From Granulicella sp. L60 (GTDB taxonomy: Bacteria; Acidobacteriota; Terriglobia; Terriglobales; Acidobacteriaceae): 64,000 nucleotides of DNA. The stretch's first letter is position 1; each line of letters starts with the position of its first letter. The notes beneath the pieces were generated by a model. It saw nothing but the letters and a program-made list of their open reading frames with translations, did no database searches and had not been told where the DNA came from. The position numbers and the translations under genes are program-made. The stretch covers positions 491,500-555,499 of the forward strand of contig NZ_LMUR01000020.1 in assembly GCF_009765825.1 (NCBI RefSeq), given 5' to 3'. Positions 35,021 through 43,438 of this stretch are shown one piece after another.

Positions 35021-36259
35021 GTGAGATTCCAGACCAGCGAAACAGTTGCTGTGCGCGATCCAGAGATGGTGCTCCGAGCACTCGAGATGTGCCTGCGCAA
35101 CGTTTCGAGTGAGGTGGAGCGATATGGCCACCAGATCACCATGCACGGACTCGGCCCTTCACCACGAACCATGAACCGTCACGACACTACTGTACTTTGC
35201 GTCAATGCCGAAGACGACAGGACCATCATCAGTGCGGATGTGAACTTTCAGGCATCCGCGCTTCTCGGCGATATGCCCCAGGATGCCGTGGTTCGCTCGA
35301 AATTAGAGCAGGTCTTTGGCGACATGAAGATGCAGTTGGATCTGGATGCTAAGCGAGCCTCTGCTCATAGTTCAAGCTTCGATGCACCAGCAATAATTAC
35401 GCTGGTTGAAGTCCCGCCCTCCGTAGAGCCGGAGGCCTGTGAAAATTCTCTGCTTGATGATTACCTCACAGAGCAAACCGCAGGCGTATCACCCCTGATC
35501 GCTGATTCTCCCGTATCGATTGCGCACAACATACCCGCGTCCGTCGACGCAGATGATGAAATACTCACGGACCTGCCAAGTACGCATAAGCCAGAGCAAG
35601 AGTCGGCAAATTCGGAAGAACCCGCTTCGCGTAAGAGTTCAGGAGCGGTACTTGCTTCCGTGCTGCTGGCTTTTATTCTCGTTATCGCTGGCGTCTTCTC
35701 TCTGCGGCTCTGGCACGGAAATGTTCATCTTCTCTCGGCTTCACCCCATTCGCAGCAACCGGTCACAGTGAAGGAGTCTCAATCCGCTGAGAATGGGAAG
35801 ACCGCAGAAAAAGATGCAATGATGCCGTCCCCTGCGGTTCCTTACGGCTCCGACGTGCAGGATCCCGCCTCCTGGTTACAGGAGTGGGCTGCGGCTATAA
35901 GATCCCGCGATCCGGTCAATCAGGCTTCTTTTTACGCTAATCCAGTCCAAAACTATCTTGGCCAATCCAACGTATCCAAGGATCGGTTGATCGAAGCGAA
36001 GCAAGCCGCTATTCAAAACCGGAAGGGACTTTGGACGGTCAGGATGGACAACATGGTTGTTGAAAAACAGGCCGGATCGGAGGCTACGATCCGTCTGGTG
36101 AAGCACATCATGTCGCAGGTCCTGCCGCACGAGATCTCCGAGCGATCCGTAACGTCGCGGCTGAGGCTAAAGCAGCTCGATGGGCGGTGGAAGATCGTCT
36201 CCGAGCAGGATCTACCACCAACAGAGGCACACAGACACGCTCCAGATCCAACTCAGTAG
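35021..36259 (+). CDS. Membrane-anchored protein with NTF2-like C-terminal domain, sortase-linked
   Basis: The 412-residue protein starts at GTG 35021 after a GAGAGAG site. The N-terminal 100 residues form an alpha-beta domain I do not recognise. A disordered acidic linker follows, then one membrane segment near residues 208-228 (GAVLASVLLAFILVIAGVFSL). The extracytoplasmic C terminus (WLQEWAAAIRSRDPVNQASF ... LKQLDGRWKIVSEQ) resembles SnoaL/NTF2-like domains of the type found in L,D-transpeptidase-associated proteins. It is the third gene of the sortase cassette. Its end overlaps the convergent CAP gene by seven bases. Confidence 0.75.
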   Translation: MRFQTSETVAVRDPEMVLRALEMCLRNVSSEVERYGHQITMHGLGPSPRTMNRHDTTVLCVNAEDDRTIISADVNFQASALLGDMPQDAVVRSKLEQVFGDMKMQLDLDAKRASAHSSSFDAPAIITLVEVPPSVEPEACENSLLDDYLTEQTAGVSPLIADSPVSIAHNIPASVDADDEILTDLPSTHKPEQESANSEEPASRKSSGAVLASVLLAFILVIAGVFSLRLWHGNVHLLSASPHSQQPVTVKESQSAENGKTAEKDAMMPSPAVPYGSDVQDPASWLQEWAAAIRSRDPVNQASFYANPVQNYLGQSNVSKDRLIEAKQAAIQNRKGLWTVRMDNMVVEKQAGSEATIRLVKHIMSQVLPHEISERSVTSRLRLKQLDGRWKIVSEQDLPPTEAHRHAPDPTQ

Positions 36260-37011
36260 AGCAAGACAGCCACGTGGTAGGTGGTGAACTGCTGCCCGGA
36301 TGGTTGGCTCGGACAAGCCCCGATAGCGGCGGAGGTAAACTTTCCGGTGGCGATCTGTTGCAGCAGAACGTCCGGCAGCTGCGTCGGATCGGACCCATCC
36401 CATTGGATTACAAGCTTCGGAGTGCCGACGGTGCTCTGCGGAGACGCGCAGGTCTTCCGGGCGTCCTCGTTCGAAGCAGCCGGGGCGATGCCGTGCTGCT
36501 GCAGACGCTGGGCGACCTGTCGCTCGATATCGCCGTGTTGCGGCACGGGAACGTCGCGTGCGAAGTCCTCCACGGCGTAGAGAAAACCCTGCGATTCGAC
36601 GACCGCGATACCAACGGCGTTCAACTGAGGATCGAGAATGTTGCCACGGTGAACTGGTGTACTCATCCAGGTCTGATGAAGCTCAATTGGCGTCTGGGCG
36701 TGCCGTGCAAGGTTCTCTGAGACGGTCCCGAAGTGCGCTCCGGCATTGGCGGCACGAGCGGCAAGGTCCGGTTCGCCCGGATACTGGTGCGACAGGTCAC
36801 CACTCTCGCGGACGATGTAGACGACGTGCGCACGGGCCGCTTTCGCCAGGGATGCGTCCCATTGCAGTGGAGCAGCGCCATGTTGTGCACGCGCCTGGTT
36901 GGCCATCTGCAGCAGCGCCTGCTCGGCAGGGGACGGATGGGCCTGAGCGAATCCTGAGGATGCAAGAGCCAGCAGAAGGCAGGCGAGGAAGAGGCGTGAT
37001 CGAACGTTCAT
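36253..37011 (-). CDS. Secreted CAP-domain (SCP/PR1-like) protein
   Basis: The 252-residue protein has a signal peptide (LFLACLLLALASSGFAQA) and a CAP domain at about 28-150: ALLQMANQARAQHGAAPLQWDASLAKAARAH, SENLARH, and MSTPVHRGNILDPQLNAVGIAVV. The first part matches the NxxR..G...L.W...L...A..H pattern of the family. Bacterial CAP proteins are secreted and of mostly unknown function. The C-terminal 90 residues hold two cysteines (TCASPQS and GACPSQ) that could form a disulfide. It is convergent with the sortase cassette and overlaps it tail to tail. Confidence 0.88.
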   Translation of the reverse strand: MNVRSRLFLACLLLALASSGFAQAHPSPAEQALLQMANQARAQHGAAPLQWDASLAKAARAHVVYIVRESGDLSHQYPGEPDLAARAANAGAHFGTVSENLARHAQTPIELHQTWMSTPVHRGNILDPQLNAVGIAVVESQGFLYAVEDFARDVPVPQHGDIERQVAQRLQQHGIAPAASNEDARKTCASPQSTVGTPKLVIQWDGSDPTQLPDVLLQQIATGKFTSAAIGACPSQPSGQQFTTYHVAVLLY

Positions 37012-37235
37012 ATCCTGTCAGATGCCTCGGAGACTGCGGGAACCAGTGAAGTGTCGCGACGGAAGAGAAGCGATGCAAGCAGGATTTTCCGTCTGAAATC
37101 GACCATATCGCATAGGCGCCGGAGATTCATCCCTTCCTTTGGTTAGACTGGAGAGACGGGTACGGCAATAAACTTGAAACTATTGCCTGCCTTTGGTCAG
37201 CATAATCGGTTTACACCCTTAGAGGATTGGTATCT

Positions 37236-37817
37236 ATGAAATTGCGGTCTCTCGTTTTTTGTCTCGCGTTCGCTGTTGCAACCATCGCCGCCCACGCCCA
37301 GGTGGGTGTGTATGTCAATCCCATCGGCATACACGTGAGCAACTCGGAGACCGACACCGGCCCCTTCGCTTTTCTTGGCGATAACACCAAGGGACGCACG
37401 TTCTATGGCGTCAACATCGGTGGCTACTATGAGTTCTTTCAGAACCAGAACATCGTTGCAAGTGTCGACCTTCGCGACGGCTTCGTAAAGAGCAACAACG
37501 CCTCCCTGAACAGTTTTCTCGTTGGCGGCCGGGTAGCCTCGAAGCCGCTTGCGAACTCCTTCAAACCATACGTGCAGCTGTCGATCGGTCTGGGAACCAC
37601 AAAGCCGCCCACCAGCACGCTCCGCCTGAACAGGTTTGAATATGACATCCTCGGCGGCGTCGACTACACGCTGGCCAAGCATGTGGACTTCCGCATGGTG
37701 GAGCTTGGCTACGGCTCAGTCTCGACCGTGAACAGCGGAGACTTCGGCGGCACTAACAGCCTGCCCGCATCGCATCTCTTCACCGTCAGCACCGGTCTGG
37801 TCTTCCGGATCCCATAA
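37236..37817 (+). CDS. Putative outer-membrane beta-barrel protein
   Basis: From the ATG at 37236, with AGAGG ten bases upstream, this is 193 residues with a signal peptide (LVFCLAFAVATIAAHAQ). The mature part alternates polar and hydrophobic residues in short strands (GVYVNPIGIHVS, KTFYGVNIGGYYEFF-type segments, KPYVQLSIGLGTT, VDFRMVELGYGSVS) and ends in aromatic/hydrophobic FTVSTGLVFRIP. That is the profile of a small OmpA- or OmpW-like barrel. No named family is claimed. It is convergent with the P450 gene, 18 bases apart, and 215 bases upstream hold nothing recognisable. Confidence 0.7.
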   Translation: MKLRSLVFCLAFAVATIAAHAQVGVYVNPIGIHVSNSETDTGPFAFLGDNTKGRTFYGVNIGGYYEFFQNQNIVASVDLRDGFVKSNNASLNSFLVGGRVASKPLANSFKPYVQLSIGLGTTKPPTSTLRLNRFEYDILGGVDYTLAKHVDFRMVELGYGSVSTVNSGDFGGTNSLPASHLFTVSTGLVFRIP

Positions 37818-37835
37818 CGCGTCGTTGCCTCGCCG

Positions 37836-39293
37836 CTAGCGCGCGACCAGCTTCATGCGGAGCGGGTAGCGTGGGCGCAATGTAATCTTCGCCTGCACCT
37901 GTGGCGGTGCTGCGTCCAAATAAGACATCCGCCAACGCTGGGCGATGGTAGCGATCGAAAAGACGCCCTCCATCCACGCGAAGCTCTCGCCGATGCACTG
38001 GCGAGAACCTCCGCCGAAGGGGAAGTAAGCAAATTTGGGACGCGCGGCCTTCTTCTCCGGAGTGAAGCGGTCAGGATCAAATCGGAGCGGGTCGGGAAAG
38101 TACTGCGCGTCGCGCCCCAGGATGTATTGGCTAAAGAAGAAGTGCGCGCCGGGCGGAATGCGGTATGGCCCCAGCACGACAGGCCGCGTGGACATGCGGC
38201 CCATCGCCCAAGCTGGCGGGTACAGACGCATGGACTCGGCGAAGACCTGTTCGGTATACCGAAGCGCTGGATAATCGGCAAGCGTGGGCAGACGCTGTGC
38301 GTTCGCGCTGCTCGCCGGGCCGTTGCCAAGCACTGTGTCCAGTTCGGCGTGGAGTTTCGCTTCGACTTCGGGATTCTGGCTGAGCAGATACCAAGTCCAA
38401 GCGAGTCCGTTCGCAACTGTCTCATATCCAGCGAGGAAGATGGTGAGAACCTCATCGCGAACCTGTTCATCAGACATGCCACCCTGGGATACACCGTCGT
38501 CTCCCTCGTACTTACTGGCAAGTAGCATGGAGAGAAGGTCACCTTTGTCAGGCTCTCCCCGAGCCGCAGACTCTCGATGTTCGCGAATGAGACGATCCAC
38601 GACGGCATCAAGGCGCGTCTTCGAACGGCGAAACTTCATGATGCCCGGAATCGGCAGATGAAGGACAGACTCGATCTTTGGGAAGGCGACGATGAAGCTG
38701 TAGAGGCCCATGATGGTATTCACCTCATCGTTGATGCTGCGAATGTTGTCGGTGACCTCGGTGTTGAAGAGCGTGCGAGCGACGATCTCCAATGAGAGCG
38801 TCATGCTGGCCGCGGCGATGTCGATCTCCTGGCCGGATCGCCAGGCGCTCCGTTGATTGGCCGCACAGGAGACAATCTGATCGGCATACGCGTTGATGCG
38901 CTGCCTATGGAAGGCCGGCGCGGCGATCTTTCGCTGGCGCATATGGATGGGATCGTCGGAGGTGATGAGCCCTTCGCCGAGCAGCACCTTCATGCGGCGC
39001 ACGGTGCGCTCTTTGACGAAGCTTGACGCCTGGTTGATTAGAATCTCGCGGATGTAATCAGGATCGTTGATGAAGACGATCGGCGTGCCCATGAAGCGGT
39101 AGCAGGCGATGTTGCCGTAAGTCGTCAGCAGATGTTCGAAGAGTAGGATCGGACTGCCGAGCTTCACCCACGGTCTGAAGGCGTAGAAGGGAAGCGAACG
39201 CCGCAGGCCTGGTGGCATGCGCCAGGGGCCTTGAACATCATCAGTAAGCATCTCCTCTGGGGGAGCTTCGAGGGTAGGAGGTGGTGTAGTCAT
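37836..39293 (-). CDS. Cytochrome P450
   Basis: The 485-residue protein has the full P450 set: the I-helix oxygen motif in FLAGYETVANGLAW, the ExxR motif in ESMRLYPPAWAMGR, the PERF-like FDPDRFTPE, and the heme-cysteine loop FPFGGGSRQCIGESFA. The profile is nearest to bacterial class II-like P450s of the CYP102/CYP4-like fatty-acid group, judged by the PWVKLGSPILLFEHLLTTYG start and AGYETVA. There is no membrane anchor. No ferredoxin or reductase gene is adjacent, so redox partners lie elsewhere. The substrate is unknown. Confidence 0.94.
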   Translation of the reverse strand: MTTPPPTLEAPPEEMLTDDVQGPWRMPPGLRRSLPFYAFRPWVKLGSPILLFEHLLTTYGNIACYRFMGTPIVFINDPDYIREILINQASSFVKERTVRRMKVLLGEGLITSDDPIHMRQRKIAAPAFHRQRINAYADQIVSCAANQRSAWRSGQEIDIAAASMTLSLEIVARTLFNTEVTDNIRSINDEVNTIMGLYSFIVAFPKIESVLHLPIPGIMKFRRSKTRLDAVVDRLIREHRESAARGEPDKGDLLSMLLASKYEGDDGVSQGGMSDEQVRDEVLTIFLAGYETVANGLAWTWYLLSQNPEVEAKLHAELDTVLGNGPASSANAQRLPTLADYPALRYTEQVFAESMRLYPPAWAMGRMSTRPVVLGPYRIPPGAHFFFSQYILGRDAQYFPDPLRFDPDRFTPEKKAARPKFAYFPFGGGSRQCIGESFAWMEGVFSIATIAQRWRMSYLDAAPPQVQAKITLRPRYPLRMKLVAR

Positions 39294-39379
39294 AGTGCTT
39301 GATTGGCTCGATTCGATGGAACAGTGATCGAAGGAAAAGAGAGAGAATTTGCGAGCAGCGAAAGATGATTCGCTCTACT

Positions 39380-40054
39380 TTATGATGTTCGATTTGCCAA
39401 ACGCGTCGAGACGATCTTGCGGATGCAGTCTTCTATCTCCTCGATGGGCGCCTCGTCGCGGATGGGAACAATCCGGTGTGGTTCGCGTAGAGCAATCTCT
39501 TCATATTTTTTGTAGATGCGCTCATAGAAGAGCCTACCCTCGCGTTCGAAACGGTTTTCGTCCGTGCCATGCTGTTGGATGTGCCGGGAGTTGCGGCGAC
39601 GAGCGCGGTGCAGGGAAGACTCGAGCGGAGGTAGCAACAGCAGCGTCAGATCCGGCTGCAGATTGTCGCATGTCGCGGCGTGCATGGCGAGGATGCGCTC
39701 ACTGCCAAGCTCCCGCCCTCCACCCTGGTAGGCCTCGGAGGAGTCGGTGTAGCGATCGCATAGGACGATCTTTCCGTCCGAAAGCGCAGGCAAAATCACC
39801 TCGGCGATGGACTGAGCACGATCGGCGAACATGAGCGCCATCTCGGCGGCGGGAGCGATAGGCCCAAGCGCAGCCTCGGACTTCGAATCGAGCAGCACGC
39901 TGCGGATGCGGTCGCCCAGAGCCGTACCACCCGGCTGCCGCAGCGTGACGACACCGTGACCTTCAGCCTCAAGCGTAGTGGCCAAGCGGCGAAGCTGCGT
40001 CGTCTTGCCGGAGCCGTCGAGGCCTTCGAAAGTAATGAAATATCCGCGCGGCAT
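39380..40054 (-). CDS. tmk: Thymidylate kinase
   Basis: Tmk phosphorylates dTMP to dTDP. From the ATG at 40054 it has 224 residues. It shows the P-loop FEGLDGSGKTTQLRRLA, the DRY-like segment in LCDRYTDSSEAYQGGGRELG, the LTLLLLPP strand, and the lid and C-terminal Arg-rich helices. The frame is open to 40084, but the P-loop strand normally begins a few residues after the start. In related genomes tmk and holB usually adjoin; here about 6 kb lies between them. The 190 bases upstream, to the lipoprotein gene, hold nothing recognisable. Confidence 0.94.
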   Translation of the reverse strand: MPRGYFITFEGLDGSGKTTQLRRLATTLEAEGHGVVTLRQPGGTALGDRIRSVLLDSKSEAALGPIAPAAEMALMFADRAQSIAEVILPALSDGKIVLCDRYTDSSEAYQGGGRELGSERILAMHAATCDNLQPDLTLLLLPPLESSLHRARRRNSRHIQQHGTDENRFEREGRLFYERIYKKYEEIALREPHRIVPIRDEAPIEEIEDCIRKIVSTRLANRTS

Positions 40055-40244
40055 AGCTACCAGCTTACCGCAGATGGAGCGCACGACCTCTTATGCGGAT
40101 AGGGGTTCGCTGCAGCGTGGAAGAAGAATCCGTGCATTGTGTGCATGCCCAAAAAGAGCTTGGGTTATAAGGGCTAAGGTGGACCTACGAGTATGCCGTC
40201 AGACAGGGAGACGCACGGCAGCTCTCCGGACTTAGATTAAACGC

Positions 40245-40610
40245 TTAATGGGTCGAAGAAGCAGGTACAGCCTGCCAGCTGACGCCTGTGGAGGAGATGG
40301 TAATGGTTAATCGCCCCTCAGCGCCCTCTTGATAGGAAGGACCGTCGGCTTTGTGATCCTTGTGCGTGCTATCGGTATAGAGGATCTTCGTTGGCCCGGA
40401 CCCTAGAATCTTGAATCGATAGTGAAAGTCAGCTCCCGGCGCTAAGTTCTGGGTACCGAAGCTCGCGCTCGGATAGTCCACCTCCACCAGTTCAATTGCC
40501 TGGCCGGTACGGTTGCTCACCGTCGCTTCGATGTAAGGAGACCGGCAGCCGGTGGTTGCGATAAGAGCGGCGAGGAGTACGAACTTCGGCAGAGACTGCA
40601 TAAGACTCAA
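40245..40610 (-). CDS. Small putative lipoprotein
   Basis: The 121-residue protein has a signal sequence ending in a lipobox-like ALIATTGC, with the cysteine at about residue 22 as the predicted lipidation site for Lgt and LspA. The mature part is beta-rich (TVSNRTGQAIELVEVDYPSAS and FHYRFKILGSG). No named domain is recognised. Met4 is an alternative start. It is the downstream neighbour of the response regulator gene, 80 bases away in the same direction. Confidence 0.7.
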   Translation of the reverse strand: MSLMQSLPKFVLLAALIATTGCRSPYIEATVSNRTGQAIELVEVDYPSASFGTQNLAPGADFHYRFKILGSGPTKILYTDSTHKDHKADGPSYQEGAEGRLTITISSTGVSWQAVPASSTH

Positions 40611-40690
40611 GGGTATCAGGCAGTGATGGTGTGGAGTTCCACATGGTCGTCAGCCCACCATCTTTCACGGCCAATTGAACGTCCGTGCGC

Positions 40691-41524
40691 CTACAAGAAG
40701 GGAAGCATCTCTGAAGAGCGGCCAGGCAACTTATCCAGAATGCGCGCCGTAAGCACAGCGCCCGATCGATTGTCGTGAAGGGTGATCGGGAATGCCAGGA
40801 CACTCCATGTAAAGAACTGCTCTCCGGGTCGTTGTTCGCTGAGCAGCCCGCGGCGCGTACGGTCGATGTAGGTCTCGCGGGTGTGACAGACTGCCTGGAT
40901 CACCTCGCCCCAATCTCGAATGAGCGTCGGAAGCTCCTGCCCGATGTTGCGGCCAATGAACCAATCGCGCGGCTGACTCAGGTAGTCGGCGACAGCCTCG
41001 TTGCAATACTGCCAGATACCACGTTCATCGAAGATTTGGACGAGGACGTCGGAGCCGATGGCCATCGAGATGCGCGAATAAAAGAAGTCGCGCGCATCGA
41101 CCACGACCGGAGCACCACGCCGTTTGGCCTCCAGCGAGCTGAGAGCGTCCAGAAGGTCTTCGACCGAGCTGTGACCCTTCAGCAGATGCATATCCTCGAC
41201 CCCGCCAAAGTAGCGGTCGAGGGTAGCGGAGAGAATGATGATCGGCACGTGAGGCCTGCGCCGACGTAGAAGCGCAGCCACCTCTGTCCCGAACTGCCCG
41301 GCTCCAAGGTGGTAGTCCAGTACGGCGATGTCGATGCCGTCTAAAAGCTCTGTGGCCTCCTCGATGGTGTTTGCCGGAACCGATTGGTAGCCATGCTGCC
41401 GGAGAATCGAAGCGCGAAGAAACAGATTGTCGGGATCGTCGTCGAGCAGGAGGACACGAACCGGCCGGCTCGCCACAGGCTGTGTGTACTCCGAAACGTA
41501 GTCAGGACTATCGGAAGTTTCCAT
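40691..41524 (-). CDS. Response regulator with C-terminal PAS-like domain
   Basis: The 277-residue protein has a receiver domain at about 22-135: the acidic pair in VLLLDDDPDN, phospho-acceptor Asp in IAVLDYHLG, the conserved Ser/Thr in PIIILSATLD, and Lys in LLKGHSSVEDL. The second half (VLVQIFDERGIWQYCNEAVADYL ... RNIGQELPTLI) is PAS-like, with the WQYCNEAV core. There is no DNA-binding or output enzyme domain, so it may act as a sensor or phospho-relay partner. A GAGGG ribosome site supports the ATG at 41524. No histidine kinase gene is adjacent. Confidence 0.85.
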   Translation of the reverse strand: METSDSPDYVSEYTQPVASRPVRVLLLDDDPDNLFLRASILRQHGYQSVPANTIEEATELLDGIDIAVLDYHLGAGQFGTEVAALLRRRRPHVPIIILSATLDRYFGGVEDMHLLKGHSSVEDLLDALSSLEAKRRGAPVVVDARDFFYSRISMAIGSDVLVQIFDERGIWQYCNEAVADYLSQPRDWFIGRNIGQELPTLIRDWGEVIQAVCHTRETYIDRTRRGLLSEQRPGEQFFTWSVLAFPITLHDNRSGAVLTARILDKLPGRSSEMLPFL

Positions 41525-41600
41525 TGCTAACCCTCTTCCATGCGGACGCTACGCCTTCACCTATTGATGCTTAATCGAACTAAAGTTACCACTTCTTTGA

Positions 41601-42629
41601 TTATTTTAGTTTGGATTTTATCTCCCGAAGGACCTCAGGAAGGCGATTGAAGAGAGTCACAGACCGCAGCCACTGTCGGTTATCGATCGCAGGATACCCA
41701 CTGACCACCTTTCCCGCCGCGACATCGCCCGGGATACCGCTTTGGGCGGTCGCAATGGCTCCGTCGCCGATCGTACAGTGACCCGCGACCCCCACCTGTC
41801 CCGCAAGAATGACATCTCGGCCGATGATCGTTGAACCCGCCAGCCCGACCTGGGCGCAGAGCAGGGTATCAGCGCCCACCGTCGAACCGTGGCCAACCTG
41901 AACGAGGTTATCCACCTTGGCTCCGGCATGGATGCGGGTCTCGCCGATCGAGGCGCGGTCGATGCAGGCGTTGGCCTGAATCTCAACCGCATCTTCGAGG
42001 ATCGCGGGACCAGACTGCAGAATCTTGTACCAGGTCTTACCCGGACCCTCGGTTGGCTGTTTGGCGAAGCCGAAGCCGTCGGCTCCAATGATGGCTCCGT
42101 TCTGCAGGATCACGTTGTCCCCAAGCTGGCAGTGCTCACGAACGACCGCGTGTGCATGAACGAAGAGGTTATCTCCAGCGCGGACGTAAGGATAAAGAAC
42201 CACGTGGGGAAGAATCACCGCGTTATCGCCGACGACGACGTGATCCATGACGACGGCGTAGGCACCGATATGAGCGTTGGTCCCGATGCGTGCGCTGGCC
42301 GCGATTACAGCCGTAGTGTGGATACCGGGGGCGTAGGCTGGCGGCTGATAAAAAAGTTCAATAGCCCGGGCGAAGGCCAGGTAAGGATTTTTGAGCCGGA
42401 GCGTGGCGGCGGAGATATCGGGAAAGCCAGGTTCGACCAGAACAGCCGTCGCCTTTGTGGTGTGAGCCAGGGAGGCGTACTTCGGATTGGCGACAAAGGC
42501 AAGATCGCCTGCAACGGCATCCTCGATTCCGGCGACGCGAGTGATACGGGCGGCTGGGTCACCCTCCAGGACAGCTCCGAGATGGGTTGCAAGCTCGGCC
42601 AGCGTCATCGACTTTGCATGGAATGGCAT
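41601..42629 (-). CDS. lpxD: UDP-3-O-(3-hydroxyacyl)glucosamine N-acyltransferase
   Basis: LpxD adds the N-linked hydroxyacyl chain in lipid A synthesis, which marks a diderm cell. The 342-residue protein has the N-terminal uridine-binding domain (LAELATHLGAVLEGDP ... AFVANPKY) and a left-handed helix of hexapeptide repeats (e.g. IGTNAHIGAYAVV, VVGDNAVILPHVVLYP). The catalytic His lies in DNLVQVGHGSTVG. The C-terminal helix (LPEVLREIKSKLK) closes the trimer. Unlike many genomes, fabZ and lpxA are not next to it. Met8 is an alternative start. Confidence 0.94.
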   Translation of the reverse strand: MPFHAKSMTLAELATHLGAVLEGDPAARITRVAGIEDAVAGDLAFVANPKYASLAHTTKATAVLVEPGFPDISAATLRLKNPYLAFARAIELFYQPPAYAPGIHTTAVIAASARIGTNAHIGAYAVVMDHVVVGDNAVILPHVVLYPYVRAGDNLFVHAHAVVREHCQLGDNVILQNGAIIGADGFGFAKQPTEGPGKTWYKILQSGPAILEDAVEIQANACIDRASIGETRIHAGAKVDNLVQVGHGSTVGADTLLCAQVGLAGSTIIGRDVILAGQVGVAGHCTIGDGAIATAQSGIPGDVAAGKVVSGYPAIDNRQWLRSVTLFNRLPEVLREIKSKLK

Positions 42630-42690
42630 GGGGTCGATTGTAGTGGAACAGCGAATATTGACCGGCCTGGTGATCCCTAAACCCTATTCA

Positions 42691-43230
42691 TTAGTTCGGG
42701 CGAGTATTTGGTGGGACGAGGTCGTTGAACAGGTCTTCCTGCATCGTCGGAACAGAGGCTGCGGGAAGCGGTTTTCGACGCGACGGTGAGGTGATCACAG
42801 CGATGAGCTGGAGCTCGGTGAGGGAGCTGCGCGGAACGAAGATGCGCTGCGTATTGGACCGCGTATCGGGCGGCGTCAGGTGGAGGCCGGAGTCCTGGAT
42901 AAGGTCGTCCAGAAGCGTCGCGTCCGTGGGCGCAAGTCCTTCCAGAACATCGCCTGTACGGAACATCATTCGCAGCCAGAGACCCTCCGTGCGCGGCCGG
43001 GCAAGAAACGTTCTCCGTAGTAGCCGCTCCGGGTTGACCGAATCGTTCAAATTGAACTCGCGCACATAGCAGATGTGCTTGATATCATTGATAGGCAGGG
43101 AGATAACCCGGCCGCTTAAGTCCAGCAGATCGACCGAGCGGTTGCGTACAAAGCTCGAGAGCGGCAGATAGCCTGGGAGGGTCTCTCCCGTAAAGCGACG
43201 AATAATGACCTTTTTGTGAGCGGATGACAT
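42691..43230 (-). CDS. Conserved hypothetical cytoplasmic protein
   Basis: From the ATG at 43230, with GAGG four bases upstream, it is 179 residues. The N-terminal half repeats a beta-type pattern: KKVIIRRFTGETLPGYLP, SVDLLDLSGRVISLPINDIKHICYV and RPRTEGLWLRMMFRTGDVLEG. The C terminus is proline-rich and probably disordered. This pattern resembles small PilZ-neighbouring or DUF6982-like proteins of Acidobacteriota, but I cannot place it firmly. No signal peptide or membrane segment. About 200 bases upstream to the tRNA nucleotidyltransferase start are non-coding. Confidence 0.65.
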   Translation of the reverse strand: MSSAHKKVIIRRFTGETLPGYLPLSSFVRNRSVDLLDLSGRVISLPINDIKHICYVREFNLNDSVNPERLLRRTFLARPRTEGLWLRMMFRTGDVLEGLAPTDATLLDDLIQDSGLHLTPPDTRSNTQRIFVPRSSLTELQLIAVITSPSRRKPLPAASVPTMQEDLFNDLVPPNTRPN

Positions 43231-43438
43231 AAGCCTCGCGGATTGTCGCATGGATGCCGCAGCCGCAGCGAGAAAGGTGCAGAAAAGGTAGTCAATTCGC
43301 TAATGCTGTGTTACATTGGCCTTTTGCGTTTAGCTGTTGTGTCCTTTATAAACGCTTGATTCGTCTGAGCTTATGGTATAGCTTCGGCGGGTTTGCGTGT
43401 ACCGGTTCGGATATTTACTTGGAGTAAACGTACCAGCT

